A stretch of 64,000 nucleotides of DNA from Perognathus longimembris pacificus (lineage: Eukaryota > Chordata > Mammalia > Rodentia > Heteromyidae), in the NCBI RefSeq assembly GCF_023159225.1, contig NC_063184.1, forward strand, positions 13,133,528 to 13,197,527, read 5' to 3'. The translations under genes and the position numbers were made by a program. Below, piece after piece: positions 1 through 10,100 of this stretch; positions within the stretch are counted from its first letter, which is position 1, and the number at the start of each line of letters is the position of its first letter. Below the pieces are notes generated by a model, which saw nothing but the letters and a program-made list of their open reading frames with translations, did not search any database and was not told the DNA's origin.

Positions 1-155
1 GGCAGAAAAGTCCATTAAATTCTTACTGCCAATTAATCAACAAAAAGCCAGAAGTGGAGCTGTGGCTAAGTGGTAAATCACTGGCCTTGAGCAAAAAAAA
101 AAGCTTAAGAATAGTACCTAGGCCCTGAGTTCAGCACCAAAAAAGAAAACAAAAA
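1..155 (+). mobile_element. Family B SINE, 3' part cut by the window edge
   Basis: Begins inside the junction segment (ggcagaaaagtccat) and continues into the second tRNA-like module (gtggctaagtggtaaatcac, ggccctgagttcagcacc) with an A-rich tail. The 7SL-like head lies before the window. Confidence 0.8.
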
Positions 156-429
156 CTCCATTCAGTAATATACACTTAACAAAGCATTTTGTTATTTTTA
201 TTGCCTTAAAGGAAAGTGACTATCTTACTTAATGTGACGTGCTACTTCAGGGAGCATTTGCACAAGGAATTTTCATAAGGAAATTTCAGCCATTACAATG
301 TAATGATGGAAACCTAAAATAAGCAACAGAACTTTCAAAAGATGCCAAATTATTGTATATTTGTAATGAGCAATTCTATAAAAACCAAAATATAAAGTGT
401 GCATTATGTTTATACTTTTGTTTTCCTGC

Positions 430-431
<2 letters not shown>

Positions 432-461
<30 letters not shown>
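432..461 (+). repeat. (TG)n microsatellite
   Basis: About 15 TG units directly beside the 3' end of the minus-strand family B SINE that follows, so it probably grew from that SINE's tail. Confidence 0.9.
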
Positions 462-464
<3 letters not shown>

Positions 465-690
465 CGGGGGGCTTAAACTGTGAGCGTAGGGGCTGTCCCT
501 GAGCTCCTTTTACTCAGGCTAGCTCACTATACCACTTGAGCTACAGCACCACTTCTGGCTATTTTGGTGGTATATTGGAGATCTGAGTCTCACAGACTTC
601 TCTGCCCAGGCTGGCTTTGAACTTCAATCTTCAGATGTCAGCTTCCTGAGTATCTAGGATTAGAGGCATGAACCACCAGTGCCAGGCAAC
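462..690 (-). mobile_element. Family B SINE
   Basis: On the minus strand: 7SL/B1-like head (tggtggttcatgcctctaat) and then the tRNA-like module with B-box-like sequence. The 3' end abuts the (TG)n run. Confidence 0.85.
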
Positions 691-1047
691 TTTCCTGCTC
701 TTTAGACATAATGGATACCATGGACAAAGTTCCCACAGTTTGTGAAAATTTAAATAGCTTTTATTGTTACAAATGAACATGTCTAAATTTCTGTTGTAGC
801 AGAAGTTTCTGAGAAAATAAATCTACAAGTAAATATATTTTACAAGATAGAATAAAGCACTTCATCCTTGATTTCATTAAATAATTACAAATTTCTTAAT
901 GAACTCATTTTTAAAAACTTTTATGACCATAAAACTCTTAAGATATAACCTAGAAGAAAATAAACAGGACTTTGGGTATAGCAACAACTTTTAAGACAAA
1001 GGAAAAACCAAATCCATGAAAGAAAGAATACAGCATGTGCAGGGTAC

Positions 1048-1135
1048 ACCAGATATGTCAGTACTCAAAGGCAGAGGCAGGCGGACCATGGGTTGTGGGC
1101 CAGCCTGGGCTACATAGTGAGGGGTTAAAAAAAAA
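1048..1135 (+). mobile_element. B1-like 7SL-derived SINE fragment
   Basis: Contains gtcagtactcaaaggcagag, then gccagcctgggctacatagt, the hallmark B1 right end, before a short A-run. Confidence 0.7.
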
Positions 1136-1303
1136 ATCTGAGAAAATGCTGGGCAATGTGTGGAATGAGGTTTCTTGGGCTCACAGCATGAGTCCAGGAC
1201 TGAAAGTGGGCTCTGGGATGCCGGCTGGCAGAGTCTTGAGATGGCTGAGGACAGGACATGACTAGAGGCAGGGAATATGTTCGCCACATTATTTCCACAA
1301 TAC

Positions 1304-1497
1304 TTCTGCCAATCAATCCACAATGCTCTGCCAATCAATCCCACCATGTCTCTGTCAATCAATCCCACCATGCTTCTGTCCATCAATCCCATCATGCCTC
1401 TGTCACTCAATCCCACCATGTTCCTGTCAATCAACCCCCAAAAGACTCTGTCATCAATTCCACCATGCTTCTGTAATCAATCCCATCATGCCTCTGC
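1304..1497. repeat. 24-bp minisatellite, about eight units
   Basis: Tandem units of the form ctctgtcaatcaatcccacc plus atgc, each 23-24 bp and varying at a few positions. Because 24 is a multiple of three, several frames on both strands stay open; on the minus strand an 8-residue repeat (like MVGLIDRD) arises. These reading frames have no other coding evidence. Confidence 0.9.
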
Positions 1498-2709
1498 CCA
1501 GGTAATTGACTTCAACCTCCACACACTGCACGATGAGAGACTTTGGAGGACTCTGCCTCCCTTGCAAACCTTCCAGGAAGTGGCTGGGTTTGATTCCACA
1601 CCCCAGGAGCACTCCTGTATCTCATTTGTAGGACTCCAGATTCTTTATTCTCCTTGTCTGTTTTAGGTGCTCCAACTCAGGCCATCAAGTCACATCATAC
1701 CTGCAGCCACCGCCAATTTTTTTATAACCCTCACATCTCTATCTCTACTCAAAATAGAGGATCCATGTTAACTGTGGGCTTTTCATGCTCTGACCTCCTC
1801 CACTCTTCAATATCGCAACTGCCAGAGACATAGTCCATACAGCACCAGCAATATCCAACTCCCCACGTAAGTGCAAGCATCTTGATGATCTCTCTAGTGC
1901 CTCCTCCTGGTAGTCCTACTCTTAACAGCTCTTTGGTCTCAAAGGAACCACCACATTCCTCAGCCCACTAACTTACACCCATTCTGAGTCCATTCCCCCT
2001 TGCAAATTTCTCAATTCCCTTGATTCTGTTTCTTGTACCCAACCCTGAATAAATCCAGCTTTTTTACCAAGCACTGAACATGCTTAGGGGAAAGATACCA
2101 AGTAAACAAAGATAACAAAGATTCCCTCTGTGGCTATGACTCACAACCCCAGATGGCCCACATTGCTGCTAGATCATTGCACTGACCAGCAATGGTCAAC
2201 TCGGCACCTTATTCTTGTAGGAGATGGTTCCCTCTTTCCTGCTGTAGCATCTTTCAGCGCAAATGGCTATCCAAAGGCACCTTCATCCAGCACCCAGTTC
2301 CTCTTAGCTTTTCTTCCAAAAAAACCCCACTCACCTTTCAGAAGGCCCTTGCCTGTCACTGTCATAGCATTAACTGAGCCTTCTTGCCCAGCCTCATTTC
2401 CCTTCTCAGGAGTCACCACACTTGGCCTCTGCCTTCCACATTCTCCATTTAGACCTAAGCTTTGTTGACATGAAAACGTTGTTTTGTGCCTGGAAATAGT
2501 ATCTGGCAAGCATTACCTGCTTATAAATATTTATTGTCTGAATGCCAAAATATCCGTTTTTGTCTTTCCTACTGTCAAATGTCAGTGTTTAGCTGCAGCC
2601 TCTCCTGATGCTCAGTCAGTATCATTCTTTTTAGAGGGGCCAAGTACAGTCCTGGGGGTGGGGGGCGGGAGTGGGTGTAGGTGGTGGGTGGTGAGAACAT
2701 TTGTCTTTT
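1498..2709. other. Downstream intergenic DNA, nothing recognised
   Basis: About 1.2 kb past the SEC24B end without recognised genes or transposons. Short open frames exist but none resembles a known protein. Confidence 0.5.
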
Positions 2710-2800
2710 ATTACCAGCTCTGTCACTAATTAGTAAGTAATGTCATTTAGGGTGAGTCATTTAACCTCTCATTTCCATTACAGAATGTGAGAGTTCTTTT
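2710..2800 (+). mobile_element. MIR fragment
   Basis: ccagctctgtcactaattag, then gggtgagtcatttaacctct and tttccattacagaatg follow the order of the MIR core (Cys-, tRNA-derived, pan-mammalian). The copy is old and diverged. Confidence 0.7.
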
Positions 2801-3357
2801 ATTTTTATCTAAAAGAAAAGAGATCCACCAAAGCATAAAGCCAGCAGGATATCAACACCCACTAACAGCTTTTCTTCAAAAGTCATCAACAGGGATTTTC
2901 TGGTGCACAAAATAAAGCTGTATTCTACAACTAAAAGTATTATGTCCAGCAGTTTTTAATTGTAAATAAGCTATTAGTGAATGAGATTTGAGTAGAACAA
3001 AAACAATGTCAAAATTCATGATGTAATCTTCAAGTCTAAAACAATAGTCAAGTGGGTTATTAAAGTTTTCTTATTACAAGTATACAGGAAATTGCTGACT
3101 TTAAATGAATAAGATAGTTTAAGATAATGCTAGGTAGTTACATATATTTTGAAAATAGCATCATGTTTCTAGAATACCAACAGAAAACCAATGAAACTGA
3201 TGGATTTACAGATTCCTAACTGAAGTATAGTATTTTCTCCAAGAAGTAACTTCATGGTAGTCTATATGTAAAAAGATCACCAAATCCCAGCCACAAAAAC
3301 TTCCAACCAAAATAACCCAAACAAAGGAAACACCAAACCATTGTCAAGCAAAATATT

Positions 3358-3363
3358 TTTAAT
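3358..3363 (-). promoter_or_regulatory. Candidate polyadenylation signal ATTAAA for SEC24B
   Basis: ATTAAA on the minus strand, followed within 40 nt by a GT-rich stretch (tggtttggtg, tttgtttggg). It is a variant hexamer and was not tested against transcripts. An alternative ATTAAA lies at 3657..3662. Confidence 0.45.
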
Positions 3364-3575
3364 TAGTAGGCTGATCATAAATAAATCCACATAAAAGATT
3401 TAACAGAATTACAAAGAGTTTTGTGTTTCTTTTGTGGACTCAATTCATAATATGCATTAGTCAACCTCATTCTCTAACTGCGACAAAAAGAGTTGTCATC
3501 CAACAATGTAGCACAGTTTAAGCAATTCATATTCTGTAGTTACATTTTTTACATTTTCTTTACAAATGGAACACT

Positions 3576-3583
3576 TATGTACA
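3576..3583 (-). promoter_or_regulatory. Possible Pumilio-binding site in the SEC24B 3' UTR
   Basis: TGTACATA on the transcript strand fits the Pumilio consensus UGUAHAUA. It lies about 475 nt after the stop codon in an AU-rich stretch, which also raises the chance of an accidental match. Confidence 0.3.
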
Positions 3584-4055
3584 TTATATATATGTATATA
3601 TTCTATAGCTCATGTACTGAAATTCTATTGTCTTTACAGAGAAAATGTTCAATTCATTTAATGAATACGAATCATTCCTTGTTAAAAAGTAATTCATATA
3701 AACGAGTAACACAGTACCTCTTGCCTTTTGGCATCTCTTGTCAGAGTTCAAGTCCAGAAATGTTATGTTAAGGAGAAAAATGATCTAATGTTACATTATG
3801 ACATTTCATTCCACATAGCTACATAAATCTGCTGACTGCACTACTGGAAATGTGTAGAAACCAACTGAAACATACTTAGTGAAAGAGCATCATCATCACT
3901 ATTAGCTAGGCCAAGCCATTCTCCCCTCCCCTCTTGCCAGCACCTTAGGCAGGTGACAGAGAGCGCTTCCTTCCCAACCCGCCCGGTGTTCCTCCGGAAG
4001 ATCAGGCTTCGCTTTGGCGAGGCAGCTTTGTCTTCTTGTTCAGTTTCAATCTACT

Positions 4056-4170
4056 TCACTTACAAATCTGCTGCTGAACATGAAGCAAAAATTCATAATA
4101 AGAGAATGCGGCTTCTGTCCGGTCTTCAACTAAGTGTTGAAAAAATTCTGCTTTGGCAGGACTCTCATCT
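4056..4170 (-). CDS. SEC24B: SEC24B exon 24, C-terminus and stop codon
   Basis: 115 bp after acceptor ctctttcag. It encodes DESPAKAEFFQHLVEDRTEA, then AFSYYEFLLHVQQQICK and a TGA stop at 4058..4056. The Tyr/Phe-rich helix and the VQQQICK end match the usual SEC24A/B C-terminus. Untranslated sequence follows without an intron. Confidence 0.97.
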
Positions 4171-7100
4171 CTGAAAGAGAGCAAGGGAGGAGAGATTCAT
4201 GATGGGTAAGACATGGGGGCTCACTGGCCAGGGAAGGACATTCTATCCCGAGGACATATTCTGGTGTCATTTAATGTCTGCTTTGAGGAGGAATCCTGCT
4301 CAGACAACCATGTCCCCTGCAGCACTGTCATTACAACCAAGGTATGGAGTCAGCCCAGATGCACTACAGCACATGAATGGCTCAAGAAAATGTGGTATAT
4401 ATACACAGGGGAATTGTACTAGAAAGAAAATTGTATCATTTTCAAAGAAATGGAAGGACCTGGAAAAAATAATTTTAAGTGAAGTAAGTCTGGCCCAGAG
4501 AGACAAAGGATCCATGTTTTCTCTCACAGGTAGAAGTTAGAATTAGTTTATAAACAGATAAGTAAATATATTGGGTGGTATTCAAGTGTACACAAATGGG
4601 ATTAACTGAAATGTGATAAGATTCAAGGGAGAAATCAAATAGTGTAATTTCTTAGATAAGCAAAGTCAAAGTTGAACAACATAAACATCAGGAAACAGAT
4701 ACTTGAAAGGAGTAGGGTGGGGTTAAGGGGAGAGGGGTAGAGAAATGAAGAGGAGGGGGAAAGATTGCAGTCAAGAATACAATGTATAGCCTACATAATT
4801 AAGGCAAGTGAGGGAAGGGGTGGGCGGGGAGGGGTGGGTGAGAATGTTAAAAGGGATTACTGTGATCAAGATGCACTGTATTCATAAGCTGCTTTGTTGA
4901 ATGGCAACTCCTGCTCAGTTTGCACAGGAAAAGCTGTAGAGACACTTACTTCACCACATGAAGCACTGGGCTTAGTGGTCTGCTGTCTCTGAGCCAAGCT
5001 ATAAAGGACCGGGTTCTTTCAGATGAAAGTGTGTCCAGCTCTGGAAGATGTGTCTAGAAAGAGAAGCACTGTTAGGCAATATTCTGATAATTCCACAGGG
5101 GTAGCACGGAATCACACACCAGTGCACTTTAGCTTGTAGCAAACAAGTAGTTAAAACCTTCCCAATGTCTGCATGCCACCAGCACTCTGCTACATCGTCA
5201 ATGCTTCTTCTGATGGTGATAGTCAAATGAAGGCAGCTACCACCAAGTTTCCCACCCAATTAGCAGTCATACATTGTACTTCACTCTAAAAACAACTACT
5301 CGGAGAATTTCATGTTTCTTTCATTTACAATTTGAATGTAAGAACAGGAAAGATGTATAAATTGCTTTAACACTTGAAACACGCCTCCAGCCCCTTCTCC
5401 TCTGGCTGTTCTGGACCTGGGGCTTCACTTTTTGCCCTAGCCAGCCTTGTCCTCAATTCTCATTTGTGCTCCCCGCTGAGGCTGGGGTGGCAGGCACAGC
5501 GGCACACCCAGCTACTGTTTCAGAAGGGGCCTGGTGAACATACATTTTTGCCTTTGATGGTCTTAAACCACATAGATGGTGATTTTCTCAGCATACATAG
5601 CTACTCCTATACTTGCAAACATAATTTTGAAAGTAAAAATGGATCACATTATGGATTTTTTTCATGTTAATATCCTTTCCACTAAGTGCACAGAAGCCAC
5701 CTAAGTATGTAATGCTATATGTATTTTTGTACATAACTATATTTCTATGAATACATTTATGGTCTATATTTTAAAGAATAATTTACTGAATTATGTAGTA
5801 TATGATTTTAATTTTAATAGATATTGTCAAATAGGTCTCCACGAAAGTTTAAGCATTTTTTTTCAAAAACTAAAAAACAAAAACTAGTGACTCGGGCTGG
5901 GGATATGGCCTAGTGGCAAGAGAGCATGCCTCGTATACATGAGGCCCTGGGTTCAATTCCCCAGCACCACACATATACAGAAAACGGCCAGAAGTGGCGC
6001 TGTGGCTCAAGTGGCAGAGTGCTAGCCTTGAGCAAAAGGAAGCCAGGGACAGTGCTCAGGCCCTGAGTCCAAGGCCCAGGACTGGCCGGAAAAACAAAAA
6101 CAAAAACAAAAACAAAAAATACTAGTGACTCACACCTGCAATCCTAGCTGCTTAAGAGGCTGAGATCTGAGGATCTATGTTCAAAGTCAACCCAGGCAGG
6201 AAAGACCATTGAGAATTTTAACCTCAATTAAAAAGTGGGAGGTAGAGCTGTGGCAAGTGTTAGAGCACCAGCATTGAGCAAACAAAGCTCATAGTGCCCA
6301 GGCTCTGAGTTTAAGCCCAGGACTGGCAAAAAAATAAAAATAAAATAAAAATAAAAAGCCAACAACATCTTGCAGATAATCTCATACTTCTACTGTATAT
6401 CTTTTGGCTTTATTATTAACAAATAGAAATGTCCTTTATTGATGCTCTGAGATATTTTTTCAGATTACTGTCTTACAAAGGCCTTTCCATTTTAATATTA
6501 TATATGTATAAATGTTTCTTCTGACATCTTCCTAGGGTTTATTTTTTATCTTCAGTACTAGAATCTGAACTCAGGGCCTCCTGCTAGCATTTGAGCCACA
6601 TTCTCAGTCCTTTGCTTTCAGTTATATTTTAGATACAGACATACTTTTTGTCCTTGGTCCTCTACCTACACCTCCTATGAGCTGGGATTACAGCTGTGTA
6701 CCACCATTGCCTGGCTTGTTTGGCAATGGGGATTGTTAACTTTTTGCCCATGCTAGCCTTAAACCATGGACCACAGTCTGCCGGTTCTCTGCCTCCTGAG
6801 TAGCTTAGATTACAAGTGTGTGCAGCCACATCTGGCCTCCTTTTGAGAGTCATATACTCCAAGGAATAAGGTAAATATTCAGCTGTATTTGTTCTCCTAG
6901 TGGCTAATCAATGATCCCAAGCTGATTTTTGTAATATTCCATTTTTACCATAGCAATTTGAAGTATTCTTCATGAATTAAAATGCTTTCTGCACTCTTAA
7001 CTGGCTCCAGTGATTTGCTTATTGTGCCAGTGTCACAATACTTAAAGAATTGCAGCTTTAGATAAGGCTACTTAGTAAGACATATTTGTAATTTACCTTT

Positions 7101-10100
7101 CCCCTCTGTTAACTGTTCTTCCTTTTCAAATATTCCCCTAATACTCTCATTTGTTATATCTTTGAAGTGGGAATAATTTTCAGAGCAAAAAAAAAATAAA
7201 ACAATTGCAATAAAGATTAAATGAATGTCTGAATTTCAGAAAAAAGAACGTATTTACAATACTCAAGAATAAAATAGGCCTTTTGTTTCAATTAAAGATA
7301 CTGAACTACTTTCAAAATCATATTCCTTGTTGGTTAAGGCCTACTTTAAAATACAGCATTTTTAAGTCATTAATCAAAAGAGTAGTATAATATAATTCTG
7401 CAGATAATAATTTAAACTTGCTGGGGAAGAGTTTGGCAGGTCCTCAGAAAGTTAAACATGAAAGTGGTCACATGACGTGGCAGTTCTATTCCTCAGTGTA
7501 GATGCGACAGTGCAAAACATGCACACAAATGCTCATGCAGCATCATTCACAAAAGCCTCCCAAAGAAACAATGTAACCATCCAGCCAGGGACTATCTTCA
7601 GTCACATAAAACAGAGTACTAGTATAAGCCAGGCATGCATGAAGTGAAAGAAGCTAAATACAGAGGCCACATGTTGAGTCATTCAATATGACCTATCCAA
7701 CAACAGCAAGTTAATAAATTAAAAAACCCCACAGTACTAGCTGCCAGGGAGAAAGCGAAGAGGAGAACTATGTAATAAAAATAAATGTCCTGAGATTAGA
7801 TGGTGGTAATGGTTGTAGAACATTGTGAATATACTAAAAGCCACTGAAATCATACGCATGAAAAGTTAAATTCATATAAACCTTAACATTAACGACAAAG
7901 TTAAACGTTGGCCAAGCCAGGTACTGGCAGTAGCTCATGCTTGTAGTCTTAGTTATTCAGGAGGTTGAGTTCTGAGGCTCATGGTTCAAAGCTAGCCCAG
8001 GTAGCAAAGTCTGTGATAATCTCATTTCCAATTAACTGGTTAGAACACTAGCCTTGAGCAAAAACCTCAGAGTCAGTGCTCAGTCACTGAGTTCAAGCCC
8101 TAGTACCAGCACACAAGAAAAGCCTAAAGTCCACTGACCATCTTCTGTGGTATTGATGCAAAATTAGGACATCCAAGCACTTCCTCTATGAAGTTATTGT
8201 CACAGCCTTTGCCAATCCAAATGTAAAACACCTAAAAAAAAATCAACAAAATATTTAAATGCCCCAATAGTGAACATTAGTTAGTTAATTCTTACAATTA
8301 TCACGCACAGCTGTATATAAAAACAAGTTAAAGAACATCAATGAAAGCTGTTGACACACAGGGAGCTGCAGAGGTGAGGATGGAGAAACAGGCTCTGCTG
8401 GGGAAAGTGGGAAGCTAGCTAGAGGGAGGTGAGCTAACAAGAAGGAAGAATACGGTGAGAGAAGAGTGCCTGCATGTATGGAAACTCAACAATAAAACCT
8501 GTTCAGATTGTTTTAGGAAGGCAGAGTAATAGAGAACTTAAGTTGATTGGAATACACTGTAAACATGGAGAAGTAACAACAGAACCTACCTCACTGCAAA
8601 ACTAATGTACAACGAATACGAGAATTCATGAGAAAAAGAGGTCAAATGAATTACTTAAAATACAGTAGGCAGAAACATAAAAGAAGGAATGAAACCTGAA
8701 ATTGGCAAAGACTGGAGCTACACAGAAGGATCCAGGTAATGGTTTACATCTCCACTTAAATATCAAGTCTTCTTATTACATGTATTTTACCTACTTCACT
8801 GGTTTTCCCGCAGGAAGGAGATGCTGTATTTCAATCACTTTTTCTATTTTCAACTCTTGGGGCTGTCCTTCTTCTGTGGCTATCCAAACCGTTTGAAGCT
8901 GTCTGACCATTCTAACACCCTTTACCTGCCCTGCTCCTTCCAAATAGCTACTTCTTAACTGGGATATCTTCAACTGGTATAATGTGAACTAGATAATCTC
9001 TTGAGGTCATTTTGAATTTTATGATTCTCAAGGTAAAACATTGAGAATTCATCTTGTTTCTCTACTGAGCACATGCAATCAGTGATCATAAAAGTGGATT
9101 AATCTATGATAATAAGATGACGTGTAGGCTGACATGTGTCCTCATCCCTCCCAGCATGGTGGCAAGTGTCCCCTGTGGGCCACGGGAACAGGGAAACAAT
9201 GTGACAGAGGTGCTTACAGAGCCGCAGTCCATAAGGAAAGCACCTTCTCTCGTCAGCTTCTCTGCGGACAATTTTTGAAGGGGTGGTTGAGGCACTACCC
9301 TGTCATTAACATGTATCGCACCCTGAAAAAGAAGGTACAAAGTGAGTGAGCTAACATTCTGCCACCACACCTGGGAATTAGTGGCCACTAACTCTATGAC
9401 ATATTAAAATGTACCATTTGAGAGTTTTGTAGAATGTAAAGAATACTAATTATATATTAGCACTTTGGCTGTAGCATTAAAACAATCAAATGTACTCAAA
9501 ATTTAAAAGTAAAAACACAAATGGATCTGTTCCATTCATTTCCCTTTTTGGTGTCAGAATATATTAAAAATATGACTACTAACTCTGCTACATAGCAAGG
9601 TACATTTTTACATTTCTTTACTAACAGGTTACTATGCTCAGAATTAATATTAATGTCAAAGAATATTGTCTATCAAGAAAATCACTCTAGGGCTGGGGAT
9701 ATGGCCTAGTGGCAAGAGTGCCTGCCTCATATACATGAGGCCCTGGGTTTGATTCCCCAGCACCACATATACAGAAAATGGCCAGAAGTGGCGCTGTGGC
9801 TCAAGTGGCAGAGTGCTAGCCTTGAGCAAAAAGAAACCAGGGACAGTGCTCAGGCCCCAGGACTGGCCAAAAAAAAAAAAAGAAAATCACTCTACTCTTT
9901 AGCTTTGGAATAACCAGTATGAGTTAAATTACTTCACATATGAAATTCCATAACTACTGACTGATAATTCTTAAATGTACTATTACCACACAAGAGAAAA
10001 GATTGTAAAACAGTGACATCAAACACATACCTCGTCTGTCAATCTGTCTATCCTGTATAAGTTGGGATGAATCATTTTCATCAGGTGAACAAGTGGCTGA

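Larger units (their letters stand above)
3340..4055 (-). other. SEC24B: SEC24B 3' untranslated region (downstream end estimated)
   Basis: Untranslated sequence follows the stop codon and is AT-rich and free of SINEs down to about 3340. Two ATTAAA hexamers on the transcript strand could direct polyadenylation: 3662..3657 (UTR about 400 nt) and 3363..3358 (about 700 nt). The second is followed by GT-rich sequence, as expected of a downstream element, and is preferred. The end coordinate is an estimate. Confidence 0.65.

Noticed and set aside
991..1434. 147-codon minus-strand frame with 8-residue repeats
   Set aside because: Produced by the 24-bp minisatellite, whose unit length keeps the frame open. 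No splice or domain evidence.
5894..6100. tRNA genes, because of clear A- and B-box sequences
   Set aside because: The boxes belong to tRNA-derived SINEs with linkers, A-tails and target-site duplications; no cloverleaf with proper acceptor pairing was seen.
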